From assembly GCA_032158295.1 (NCBI GenBank), contig CM063262.1, positions 9,743,977 to 9,807,976 on the forward strand: a DNA stretch of 64,000 nucleotides. Direction: 5' to 3'. A model generated the notes under the pieces. The model saw only the letters and a program-made list of their open reading frames with translations. It ran no database searches and was not told the DNA's origin. The translations under genes were made by a program, and so were the position numbers. Positions 48,401 through 60,400 of the stretch are shown here, piece after piece (the stretch's first letter is position 1; each line of letters opens with the position of its first letter). The stretch is from Pycnopodia helianthoides (lineage: Eukaryota > Echinodermata > Asteroidea > Forcipulatida > Asteriidae).

Positions 48401-51400
48401 ACAGTTTTGATGATCGGCCCAGTTGGCGTAGTGGTATCTTTCCTTGCCTCTCACCTCTTGGTCCCGGTTTGAATCCCCCAGTTCGAATCCCACTGGGGGC
48501 ACTATGTGGATTGGGTTGTCAGTCCCTACCTAACTGAAACTTCCTTCTCTGTCTTCTCTTCATGGGGTTCTAGTGTTTAAATTCGCTTTTCTGAGAGTTC
48601 TTTGCTACACAACGAGTATTAATAAATGAAATAAAATGAAAAAAAATGGAAACATGCCTTAACACCAAGTTCCTCCACTTATATTCCATTGATAATGTTT
48701 TTTCAAACTACTTGCCTCCTTGCCAGATTTCTTGAGGAGCTGATGCTGTTTGACGACAGTGAGCTTCCAGAGAGCACCTTGAACCTTGTGGAGCCCTACC
48801 TGAAGAAGGCTTCATTTCAGCCAGAGAACATGAAGAGGAAGACCAACAACCTGGCTGCGGCGTCACTCTGTAAATGGGTCGAGGAGTGGTCAGGTAAGGG
48901 AGTGTCTCAGAAATGCAGCAGTGGAGGAAAGTGGAGTGTTCCCTCGGGCCTGGAATTACAAGAAGGCCCCAGAGGCCATGGCCCTCTGTTGCCCAGGGCC
49001 CAATTTTTCATAGAGCTGCTTAAAGACATTGGACACTATTGGTAATTGTCAAAGACCAGTCTTCTCACTTGGTGTATCTCAACATATGGATAAAAAACAA
49101 ACCTGTAAAAACTTGAGCTCATTGGTCGTCGAAGTTGCGAGATAACTATGAAAGAAAAAACACCCTTGTCACACGAAGTTGTGTGCTTTCAGATGGTTGA
49201 TTTGAGACCTCAAATTTAATTTTAGGTCTCGAAATTAATTTCGTGGAAAATTACTTCTTTCTCGAAAACTATGTCACTTCAGAGGGAGCCGTTTCTCACA
49301 ATGTTTTATACTGTCAACCTCTCCCCATTACTCGTTACCAAGTAAGGTTTTATGCTAATAATTATTTTGAGTAATTACCAATAGTGTCCACTGCCTTTAA
49401 AATGCAAAAGCTTCTTTATTTTTTAGATTGAGAGAAACAAGATCAAACTAGAAATGAGTTTGTTAAGAACAAACACTGTCCTTTAGTTTGTAAAAGTATT
49501 AGTTTGGGCCCTTTTGGCCGCCCATAGTTGTGTAGTGTGTAAAACATCGCGATCGCTGCATCAATTTATAACTTGAAATAGAAAATGACAAAAAAAGGAA
49601 AGGCCAAGATCTGATGAAAAAATGTCAATAAAAGCCGTAAAGAATGCATGGGGATTATTCTTCCTGCATGGACATAACCGCTCTAGATTTTTGGCGATAT
49701 CTCAAAAACGCTACCACCTTTTGAAATGAAACTTTCACAGGTTAGTTTTATTGTATATATCTACATTTATATAGGATTAAAACAATCAAACAGTTCCAAA
49801 AGCCAAAGGTATACTCTGTCTTTAACTCACGATTGAACATTTACATAATTGTTGGCTTTAATACATGTAATATTATGAGCAAAACAAGAAGCATACTGGC
49901 AGCTTTGCATACATATTCAGGATATACAAGTTCATACATATTCATTATACAACTTTCCCATTAACAAGTCACTGCAATGCTTTCCTACACTTGTCATTTA
50001 CAGTATAGATAGTTCCCAGTAGACGCAATCTTTACGGGCAAAGTGCATTTTGGCTTGCAGATGCGTCAAGCGTTCAACTTATTAACGCAGCCGCGTTGTT
50101 CACTAACCAATCTTGCAGTGAGTTTTGTAAAATGTGCGCGTGCTGCACGCCGTTCTCACGCGAAATGCATGACTGTTTGTTCCAAACTGCCCGTAAAGAT
50201 GGCCGATTTACGTCATACTGCAACCTATCTATAGATCAAACTTTGAACACTAAACACATCCATTAGGCCCTACCCTTCAACAGTTGAATCAGTGTAATAA
50301 TACGTTTTTGATTTACAAATATTCCCCTGAAAAGTTTGCAAAGGCAAAGGGATGGCTACTTTAACATTACTTGGTTTTTGTTTCCTAAAAAGTGTCCATT
50401 ACTTTGCCTTTATCATCATACATGTATTTGTAAAAAAAAAAAAGCAACCCAAAATTATTAGCAATAGTTTTATCCTTTTTTGTTTTCAAATCACATTACA
50501 CAACAATCTTTGCCTGATCTCTGGTGTTGTGAATCTGACAGAGAGAACATACTCTCAAAACTCTTGAATCCAAATTGACCTGGATACCTGGTCCCAGGGG
50601 CCTTGACCCAATTATGGGTTACGCTGACCCCAGAACTCACTCCGCGGCAGTGCAGTTAATTACGAGAAGTCCCCCCGATCCACAAAGCTAAAGTAGTAGT
50701 CCAGGCCGATTTCCTACCTCCCGCCCAGGTAGTAGTTAATAAGCAGGACAGTTCTTTTCAGAACTGAGAAGTCTCCCGAATTCCGAAAATTTACTCCGCG
50801 GTAGTAAAATAAATAGCAAGACAAGTTCTCTAAAGAACAAATCTACACAGCAAGTAGATATTTTTACACATGGTGTTACCGCAAACCGAATATACATGTA
50901 TATTGATACCTCACCATGCAATGCCTCAAAACCCATAATAGACCACAAAACTAGTTTAGACCTCGAAGTAGCACAAGCTTCATAAGGAGAGTCTCCAGAA
51001 GGCTCTTTCTATAACGCGTCTAAAACACTGTTTTGTGGACACAATCCTTATTTCTAATGGTCTATATAGATGAATGGAGATCCCCTGGACACACCCACAA
51101 AAGATTGAAGCATTCAGGCAACTTATATGTTGATTCACTACTGAATTGAATAAGTCTTTTCCACCTACATGTATTATGATTTCTTTCTGTACGGTAACTG
51201 CCATACTCTGTGAGCAGTACATGAAACAGTCGCTTTGAAAAATGGACATAAAACAGTGGTAGACAGCACCAGTCTGTCTCGAAACAGCTGTTGTTTAGAT
51301 CCTGTCACTATAGCTTTGAGCTTTGCCTAGCCTGGCTGGTGCGAAAACTCGAAGGGATTAGGTCTGTGCACAGCCCAATGGGCTTATCGTACACACATGA

Positions 51401-54400
51401 ATCAGATTCGGCTGGAGTCCAAGCTATCGCAAATTAGTCCTGACCTGTACTGAATTCAATATTAAAGGTTACTTTAGAATGTCAAACTAGAGGATTTCAT
51501 TAAGGATGTCATGTAGTTTAAAGGTATTATACAGGATTGGTGGAGCTGACAAAACAGTCACAAACAAAGTTCATGTTATGTGTGATTAACCATATACATG
51601 AAATAACGAACCCGTGGAAATTTGAGCTCAATTGGTCATCGAGATCACGAGAAAATAGTGAAAAGAGACCTTATGTGTTTTTTGTTTTTCAAACATCGGG
51701 TTTATTATCGCGCCAATAAAAACTATTGTTTTATTCATTTCTCAGAACCGATAGCATTTCAGGCAGAAATATTTTAAGGAACCCTTTCTACCATTACTTA
51801 CTTTAAATCATGTAAGTTATTTGTGAATCTGTGAACATTTGTATTTTTCGATCTTACCAATAGTGTACATGGCCTTTAAGCGGAATTGGCACAACAAAAA
51901 ACAGTCATTAAAAAAAGGGAAAAAATTGCATTCCGGAGGCTCCCCAGGTCTGCTTGGAGGGTTTTAATAAAAAGATTTGAGCTGGAATTCAGGGTCAGTT
52001 GGACTCATTTCTGTGTCATTCTGGGTCACACTGACCCAAAACAGGTCAGGCCCCCTATGATTCGGAACCTGTTTGTATCGGTATGTTTTCATTTTTGGAA
52101 CGATCGGGCCGAGGCAAGGGAGTAAACATTATTGGTTACACAGGAACAATGCTATAGTACTAGGCGGAAGGTTGTGCAATAAAACTCCCTTTTCCTGGAT
52201 GCGCATCTCATTAACACACAGTCAATGACGTGTTAAAGACACTGGACACCTTTGGTAATTGTCAAAGACCAGTCTTCTCACTTGGTGTATCTCAACATAT
52301 GCACAAAATAAAAACCTGTGAAAATTTGAACTCAATTGGTCGTCGAAGTTGCGAGATAATAATGGAAGAAAAAACACCCTTGTCCATGTTGTCACACGAA
52401 GTTGTGTGCTTTCAGATGCTTGATTTCGATTTCGAGACCTCACGCATGAGGTCTCAAATCAATTCAAATATTTTACTGATAAATTACTTCTTTCTCAAAA
52501 ACTATGTTACTTCAGAGGGAGCCGTTTCTCACAATGTTTTATACTATCAACAGCTCTCCATTGCTCATTACCAAGTAAGTTTTTATGCTAACAATTATTT
52601 TGAGTAATTACCAATAGTGTCCAGTGCCTTTAAAGGGTGTGTACTCGTTGGTAAGACTAGAAATATATATGTTCACAGATTTGCACAAAACTAATAATTA
52701 ATTGTAATTAATTTAAGCTGGCATATTACATAAATTGCAGCGTTTGGCTATTACACCCATGCATAAATAGATTACAAATGGAAAACCGGGTGGTATGGTA
52801 CTGGCTGAAAAAAATCTAGGAGTACTGGGAGTAGTATCCAAGCAAAGTTATGATTACAGAAAGAACATTGCACCGAGGATTCCACTAACGATAAACACTA
52901 TGCTAGACCCCGCGGATTTCATAGCATTGGTTTCATCTGACTTCTGTTCTGAAGCGGTTGTCGTGAAGGACTGGTCGTTGGAGTTCATAGCAGTGTTTTC
53001 ATCTGACTTCTGTCCTGTAGTGGTTGTCGTGAAGGACTGGTCGTTGGAGTTCATGGCATTGGTTTCATCTGAATTTTGTTCTGTAGCGGTTGTCATAAAG
53101 GACTGGTCAGTCGCCATTGTAGTCAGCGGAAAGACGACCAGCAGCGATTCATTGTCACTTGTATAGTCTGTCCCGTTGTAAAATGCGATGCATCTGATCC
53201 GAGCATTATGAAACTCTTCTAGTGTTACGTCTTTAATCCGCAGAGATTTTCCACCGTTTTCGAGTTCAAACTGACCCTCCAGGTTGTGCAGAACGTCTAG
53301 TTTGACCTCAACCTCAGTGATGCCGTGTTTGAGCACGCGCCATTGGTATCGACTTGCCGTCTGTTGTGGTGTAAACTGAAAGTCACACGTGAACGATGCA
53401 TTCTCGTGTTCATGTAGCGCCAAGTGAGAGGGTGAGATTGAGACAGTTGGTATCTGGAGAGGTGTAATGGAGCAACTTGGACCGTTGTAAAGGGGACCAA
53501 CTACACATATAAACTCTCTCATGTTGTCAGACTCAGTCAGCACATGCTCTACGTAATACACCACATGTCGGTAGGGATCCCGCACATGAAGCAGTTCATT
53601 GGGATCACTCGGGTGAGATTTGTACCAGGCCAATAAGCTGCTTGAACCAGTAGGTGACATCACACATTTGAGTGTAACTACTGTGCCGACTGTCGGTTTC
53701 GCTGGTTCAAATGTGCAAGACGGATTAGGTTTGACGTCCAATAAAGCTTTAGAAGACAGCTCAACACGACGTTGGGTACCGTTGAATACCAATGCGCACC
53801 AGTATTCACCACTATCCTCTGGTTGAGCGTTCCGAATAGTCAGCTGATATTGTTCGTGACCAGCATAAATGGTGAACTTTGATGTTGATGAGCAACTAGC
53901 GACTAGAGTACCATTGTCCCTATACCAACGAAAATAATAAGCCTGTGTGCTGCAGTTAGTTGCATACTGCGACTCACAGGTCAACGTTGCCTCTTGCCCT
54001 TCAGAAACCCAGGTACGGCGCGGACCACCAGTGAAAAACTGACATTGTGTCTGATAGACAAATGTCATGAGAAAGACCATGCCAAAGATCAGATTGAGAC
54101 TCAAAGCCATGATAAGCTTGACTGTAAAACGGTGAGATTATATCAACGAGAAGGTATTCACAGCGGATGTATGACTTGCACCCACTAGATGCAGTAGTAC
54201 AATAAGTCATGAGGCAGTGCTTTCTAGATTTGGACCACTCCTTCCTCCATGATCCTACCAATACTCACATAACATTACAACATGATGTAGCGAAGAGAGG
54301 CAACACACTGACACCCCAGACAGGACCATTCCACATATGAGAAGGGGGAGGTGTTGGGTCCCAGAATTTGTTTTTGAGGGGCGAGAAACTATTTGCACTC

Positions 54401-57400
54401 ATTTACTTAGCACATTAATATCCCATGTCAAATACAGACCTCCCAAGATCTAACCCTTTCATGAGTGGAGCCGTCTGTTCTTTATGTGTAGCAAGCGTCT
54501 TGCAGACAGCTGTGGCTATAATGTGCCTGGTTTGCAACCAGTCTCCCCAAGTCAAACTGTGTCAGCTCACTTGGGTAATGAGTTGTTATTCATGTTTTGC
54601 TGGCTTGAAGAGAGATACAGTTTACAGATGTTTTTTCGTTGTCATGGCTGGGTGGTTTATTTGGTGTAGTTTATTGCTTATCGTTAGAGGGGTAATTACT
54701 GTAAGCTTCATGTTTTGCTGGCTCGGTCATAGTTTCTCGACTTGACATGTGTAACTCACTTGGTCTTCCTTGTACCCAAATTGAACGTCTTCAGCGTATT
54801 CAGAACTATGCTGCTCGTGTTATTACTTTAACTAAAAAGTCCTGCCATATAAGCAGTAGGATTAAGTATAAACTTCTGCTTTTTGTGTATAAATCACTCA
54901 CCAACAATGCCCCTGCATATATTGATGATCTTCTCAGACCATACATTCCTCCTCGCAAACTCCGGTCTTACAATTCTAACCTCCTTATTGAGCCCATATC
55001 TAATCATTCGTGGGGAGACCGATCTTTCTCACATGCTGCCCCACGCCTATGGAACAAATTGCCAGCACTAGTAAAAATCATCTGTTTCTTTAACCCAATT
55101 TAAAAAAAAAACCTTAAGACACATCTTTTCAATCAAGTATTTGAGTAAATGGATTGATTTTTTACCCTTCGATGTTTTCTTAGATATTGCATTTGTATTG
55201 TATTTCTCTACCACATGTTCTGGATTTCTTCTTGGCTTAGGCTTACGCTTCAATTTTGGTTATTGTACATTTGTATGTTATTGTTTGTAAAGTAGCACCT
55301 TGAGCACTTTTATGGATTTGTGCGCTTTGTAAGTTTTCATTATTATCATTATTATTATTATTAAAGGAAAATTACAGAATTGGTTTTTGCTAACAAAACA
55401 GTTGATGACAGTGTAAGCACTTTATGTAATCCACCGTAGGCCTATACATAAACTGACAAACCTGTAGAAGTTTGAGATCGATCGGCCATCTGGGTCACGA
55501 GAAAATAGTGAAAAACTTATTACACATTTGCATGAAATCATATAGATTCAACAAATGAATAAAACGCTCACTGAGCGATAAACTCCAATCGGAAAATGAG
55601 TTTATTCATTTCTCATCAAATATGACATTTCAGACAGAAATATTTCAAGGGATGTTTTCTACTATCATCATCATTAGACCGTGTAAGTTTTATGTAAATT
55701 TGTGATCAAAAGGTATATTTTACAAGTTTTTTTCTTACCAATTCTGTAATGTTCCTTTAAGAGGGATGCAGTTAACAGATGTTTTTTTGTTGTCATGGCT
55801 GGGTAGTTTATTTGGTGTAGTTTATTGCTTATCATTAGAGGGTTACTAGTACTGGATATGTAAAAGCCATATTTTATTTATTTATTTATTTATTTTTTTA
55901 CGAGGCGTTTTTTTGTTTGTTTTAAATATGTTTTGTATTTCGTAGATTGCGTAATTTTTATATCTCTCTTTTTATTATTGTAGTATGTATCCCTCCCTTC
56001 CTTACCTTTTTTAACTCTATAACCTACTGTTACTTTTACAGTTTGCTTTTCACTTTTAGAAAACGAGAAAGTAAAACAGAAACAATTCAATGAAGACACT
56101 TTGATCCATTATATTTTCACTAATTAAACATAAGTAATTAAAAAAATGAATGAAAGAATTAATTTGAAAAGCTAAAATAATCATAAACACTAGCTTGGCA
56201 GAAAAAGAAGTCATTTATATTTGTAAAAACATCACTGTAAATGCACAGAATTTTGTTTTAGTATATGTTGGATGGTGTGGAACTATCTGTTGGCTCCTTC
56301 CAACATTTGCATACATAGTCAGTGGAGTTAACACAAACCAGTCAGCAACTGGCTGATTAGGCTTCTTTTTTTATTAATCTGGGCATGAATTTAGTTTTAA
56401 TCCCATTTTCCTTGACTTTTAAGAGAATGTACGCTTGAGAAACATAATTCAAAGTTTGAGTGGCCAGTGCAAGGTAGTTTACCCGCTACATTGTTTTAGA
56501 ACTTGTACTGGGCGGCTGGACTCAAAGGATTTCCCCCATTGACTCCTACACAAACAAGCCTTAGTCTTGGGGTAATTGAACTCCCCATTCAGTCTTTTGT
56601 TGGCAGACATATACAGACTTGGTTGACAGGTCTAAGAGTGTTTATGAATGAGTTGTAGATTACTCCAGATTGTGCATGTGTGTGTGGTGGGGGGGGGGGT
56701 TAGGGGCGGATTAGCAATGAAATAATTTTAATTAAAAAAAATAATATACCCCAAAAAACATAAAAGTGGGCCATTATCAGCACAAAGAAAAACCTGACCC
56801 CACCCCTCTCAAATATTCATTGATCCGCCCCTGGAATGGTGAAATACAATCTCTAGACCATTTGGAAGAATGTATAATTGCCATCAGTTAGTTTATCCCA
56901 CAGTATATGGCCAGATTATTGAGATAAGCTTTGCCAGCTGTCAACGTGTAAGGTTATGCAATATTGTCCCAAATGGTCTCTTGCGCACAGGAGGAAGTTC
57001 TTGGAAGAGGTTCCTCTGAGAAGAACCAGTTCTCTGTTGAACAGAACACATCGCCAAAATCGTCAGGCCTTTTCACGAATGAGGTTCCTCTCAAAACCAC
57101 TTCTTTGAGCCTCAAACGTGCTAACTTCTTTTTCTCGGTCTTACAGATACCATCGTCTGATGATCTCCAAGGTGAAGCCTCTTCATGCGAAGGTTGAGGA
57201 GACGACCGCAGCGGTCCAAGAAGCTGAGCATCGATTGATGACACTAGAGAATAAGAAGAAGGTTAGATAATAATAATAATAATAACTAGTTCTTATATAG
57301 CGCATTTCACAATAGCGTATCAAAGCGCTTTACATTAGTGCCCTGGTCATTATCCCAGTAATCTTTCTCAGCTCCCTGGGGAGTATACAGCCCTGTGCTG

Positions 57401-60400
57401 CCGTGGCGCTCCGAAGGCTTTTTCATACACAATATCAACCTCTACCCTCGCAGGTGCCTTTGTACCCATTTATACCCCCGGGTGAAGAGAAGCAATTATA
57501 GTAAACCATCTTGCTCAAGGACACAAGTGTCATGAACGGGATTCGAACCCACACCCGATGCTTTGTCTTTTTAAGAGATGCTCCATCTGGAGTATTTTCA
57601 CCTTTTAAAAGAGAAGGAAAAAGAAACCTCCAAGTTTTTTTTGATGGAAAAGTTAACTTGTTATCAAGAGAAACACTAAAACCACTTTTCTGCCGAGATA
57701 ATCAGATAAGCACAACCCTCTGCATTGTAACACCCAGGAGGTTTAGGAGGCTTGATCCTCTAGACCAAGGGGAGACCCAGACCCACTACCCTAGTTCTTT
57801 ATTTGCGCTGATGTAGAGAGTCTTTAGAAATGTAACAGCCAGGAGGTTCAGGAGGCTTGATCCTCTAGACCAAGGGGAGACCTAGGCCCACTGCCCTAGT
57901 TCTTTATTTTTGCTGATGAAGAGAGTCTGTAAATCTTCTGCAATGTAACACCCAGGAGGTTTAGGAGGCTTGATCCTCTAGACCAAGGGGAGACCCAGAC
58001 CCATACCCTAGTTCTTTATTTTTGCTGATGAAGAGAGTCTGTAAATCTTCTGCAATATAACACCCAGGAGGTTCAGAGGGCTTGATTCTCTAAACAAAGG
58101 GGAGACCCAGACCCCTACCCTAATTTATTTGTGCTGATGTAGAGAGTCTATAAATCTTCTGCAATGTAACACCCATGAGTTTCAGGGGGCTTGATCCTCT
58201 AGACCAAGGGGAGACCCCCAAGCTATGTACATCTGTTTGTGGTGTTATAATCTGTAAATCCTCAGAATTGTACCATGGAGTTTTTGAGGCTTTTATCCTC
58301 TAGATCCAGGGCAGAACCAGTATTTTGTTTTTGGTTGTTACTATTTGTACCCAATGGTACACTTGACTAACGCGTCTCTTTTTTTCTTCCATCATTTTCA
58401 AGGCCCTGGAGATGCGTCTTGCGGACCTCTCTCAGAGCTTCGAAGAAGCAACAGTTGACAAGAACGATCAAGAGGACTTGTCTAAGAAGATGAGCAGAGA
58501 GCTACAAACGGCCAACAAATTCAAAGAGGTTAGAGCAGACTAATTCCAAGACTCTTTTTTTCCAAACATTTCTCCGGATTTGTATCCAGATTATACCGGA
58601 ATCTTCTCCCAATAAAAACAAATCTGAACATTTCGATTTCCCCCTCCCCCCCCCCAAAAGGAATAAACGTTAGCTGAAAAGGGAGCTTTCTGCCTAGTTG
58701 ACAGAGAAAGAATAATAAAAGAGGGTGCCATTTGCTAGATGTCGGGTTGCAATTTTGTCTGAAATTGTTTTGTTCCTTTGATTCCAAACTACAAGTGTTA
58801 TATGAACGGTTAAAGAAAGATGTGTTAAGAAAAACTCCCAATAACAGCTGCAGAAATTTTGCGCGGAAATACAGGCATCAGCTCCCATGTGTAATGAGAG
58901 CTAGAAAGGGTGAAAACTTAATTTTTGCAAAGTCTGTCTGTGTGACTTGTGAATTGCAGGAGATGGAGTAAAACACCCTGTTTATGTCCTTTTCTGGAAC
59001 TGCCGCTAGGCTGGCTTTAGGGTACAACTTTACTTTTCAACACTACGTGAATTTTCCATTAACCAAAATCTCTGAATGTGACTCTTATCAGCTGTTACCA
59101 GTATAGTAGTTGTAATATATCCATTCATCCTGGAACCCACTTGCCAAAGGCCAGTGATCCTGACCCACAAGCCTACTTGCTGGTGTCAAATAATCAAAAT
59201 GCTGAAGAGCAGAGAGAAAGTCTGACTGTGTCTTATTTAATTTTTAAAAATATATTTTGGTCGATTTTTATGATTCAAAGTTGCTTTCACGATAACATTA
59301 AACACTGTTTCCCAATACTTCACATTATAAACAGAACCTGTGAAATTTTGTTAATTTTTGTGTCACACCCTAAACCACATGTTTACGCCTCATGAACTTT
59401 TGATCAGATAAGAAAGATTGTGTTGAAAACTGCTCGTTCCAAAACCAGTGAGTACCAACCCGAATTTGTCATAGGCAAACTCGGGTCTGCTTTTAATGGG
59501 TGATTCACGTAATGATGTTGGCAGGAACATCTTCCCGAGAACACCTGCTGACTGCTGCAGACCTTGCGGTGGATCACAACTGGACTTCACAGTTTTTGTT
59601 TCATGGTATTAAACGTAGAAACCCATGTGTCATTTTTTCTGATTAGATTCTCGAGATGGAGCACAAACACTGCATCCAGATCTGCCAGTCACTCCCGCAG
59701 CGGGAGTTTGCCATCCCAGGCGCCGTGGCCATGGCGGCGGCGTTCGCTACCTACCTCGGAGCTTATGATACCAAGTTCCGACGAGTCATGCTGACCATCC
59801 AGTGGCCGATGTGTCTCCAAGAGAGGGGAGTTCCGCTGCTGATTGATGCCGTGGACCCCATGAAAGGTAGAAAATGTCAGGGTGTTTTGTTTGAGCAGTC
59901 TAGGGCATAGACTCACTTCTGGTGGCACAGCCATCAGTATATGAGCTTGAATCCTGGCCATGGCTGAGTGCTCTAGCACACTGGACTCGGCTCTGATAGC
60001 AAAAGCATCAGGTGTTTCAAATCCAGACTTAGTTCTGGTAGCAAACTAATCGGAATATGGGTTCGAATCCAGGCCATGGCTGAGTGGTCTAGCACACTGG
60101 ACTCGGCTCTGGTAGCAAAAGCAGCAGAATGTAGGTTCAAATTCAGGCTTCTGCTGGGTGGTCTAGTGCACCAGACTGAGCATGCGTTGTGCATAATAGT
60201 ATGCAATCTTTTAGAATTAAAATACATGCAAAGCAATGCACATAATTTTTACGGATAACGCAGTACACAATTCGGATACATGGAATTATGTACGCTGCTT
60301 GGCGTAGACTTTCAATTTTTTTGCATTGTGCACAACGCATTACGCATTACAGACAGACGGACTTACAGCCTAACTATATTTTGATTGTTATGACAATTTA

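Larger units (their letters stand above)
54609..55850 (+). repeat. 90-bp direct repeats flanking a LINE and a MITE
   Basis: 54609-54698 and 55760-55848 share ttgtcatggctgggtggttt-type sequence and gtgtagtttattgcttatc. Between them lie the LINE end and family D. Confidence 0.8.
48894..57146. other. Intron 42 (8.25 kb) with nested antisense gene
   Basis: It separates the microtubule-binding tip from the descending stalk helix. It holds MITEs B, C, D and D2, elements F and I, a LINE end, and the Ig-domain gene. From 55860 to 57130 I see only AT-rich sequence. Confidence 0.7.

Noticed and set aside
52795..53166. 123-codon plus-strand frame with repeated SSDFCS-type segments
   Set aside because: It is the antisense shadow of the 66-bp repeats in the nested Ig-domain gene.
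54425..54745. 106-codon plus-strand Cys/Leu-rich frame
   Set aside because: It overlaps the 90-bp direct repeat and part of it is repeated with stops at 55760. No domain is visible.
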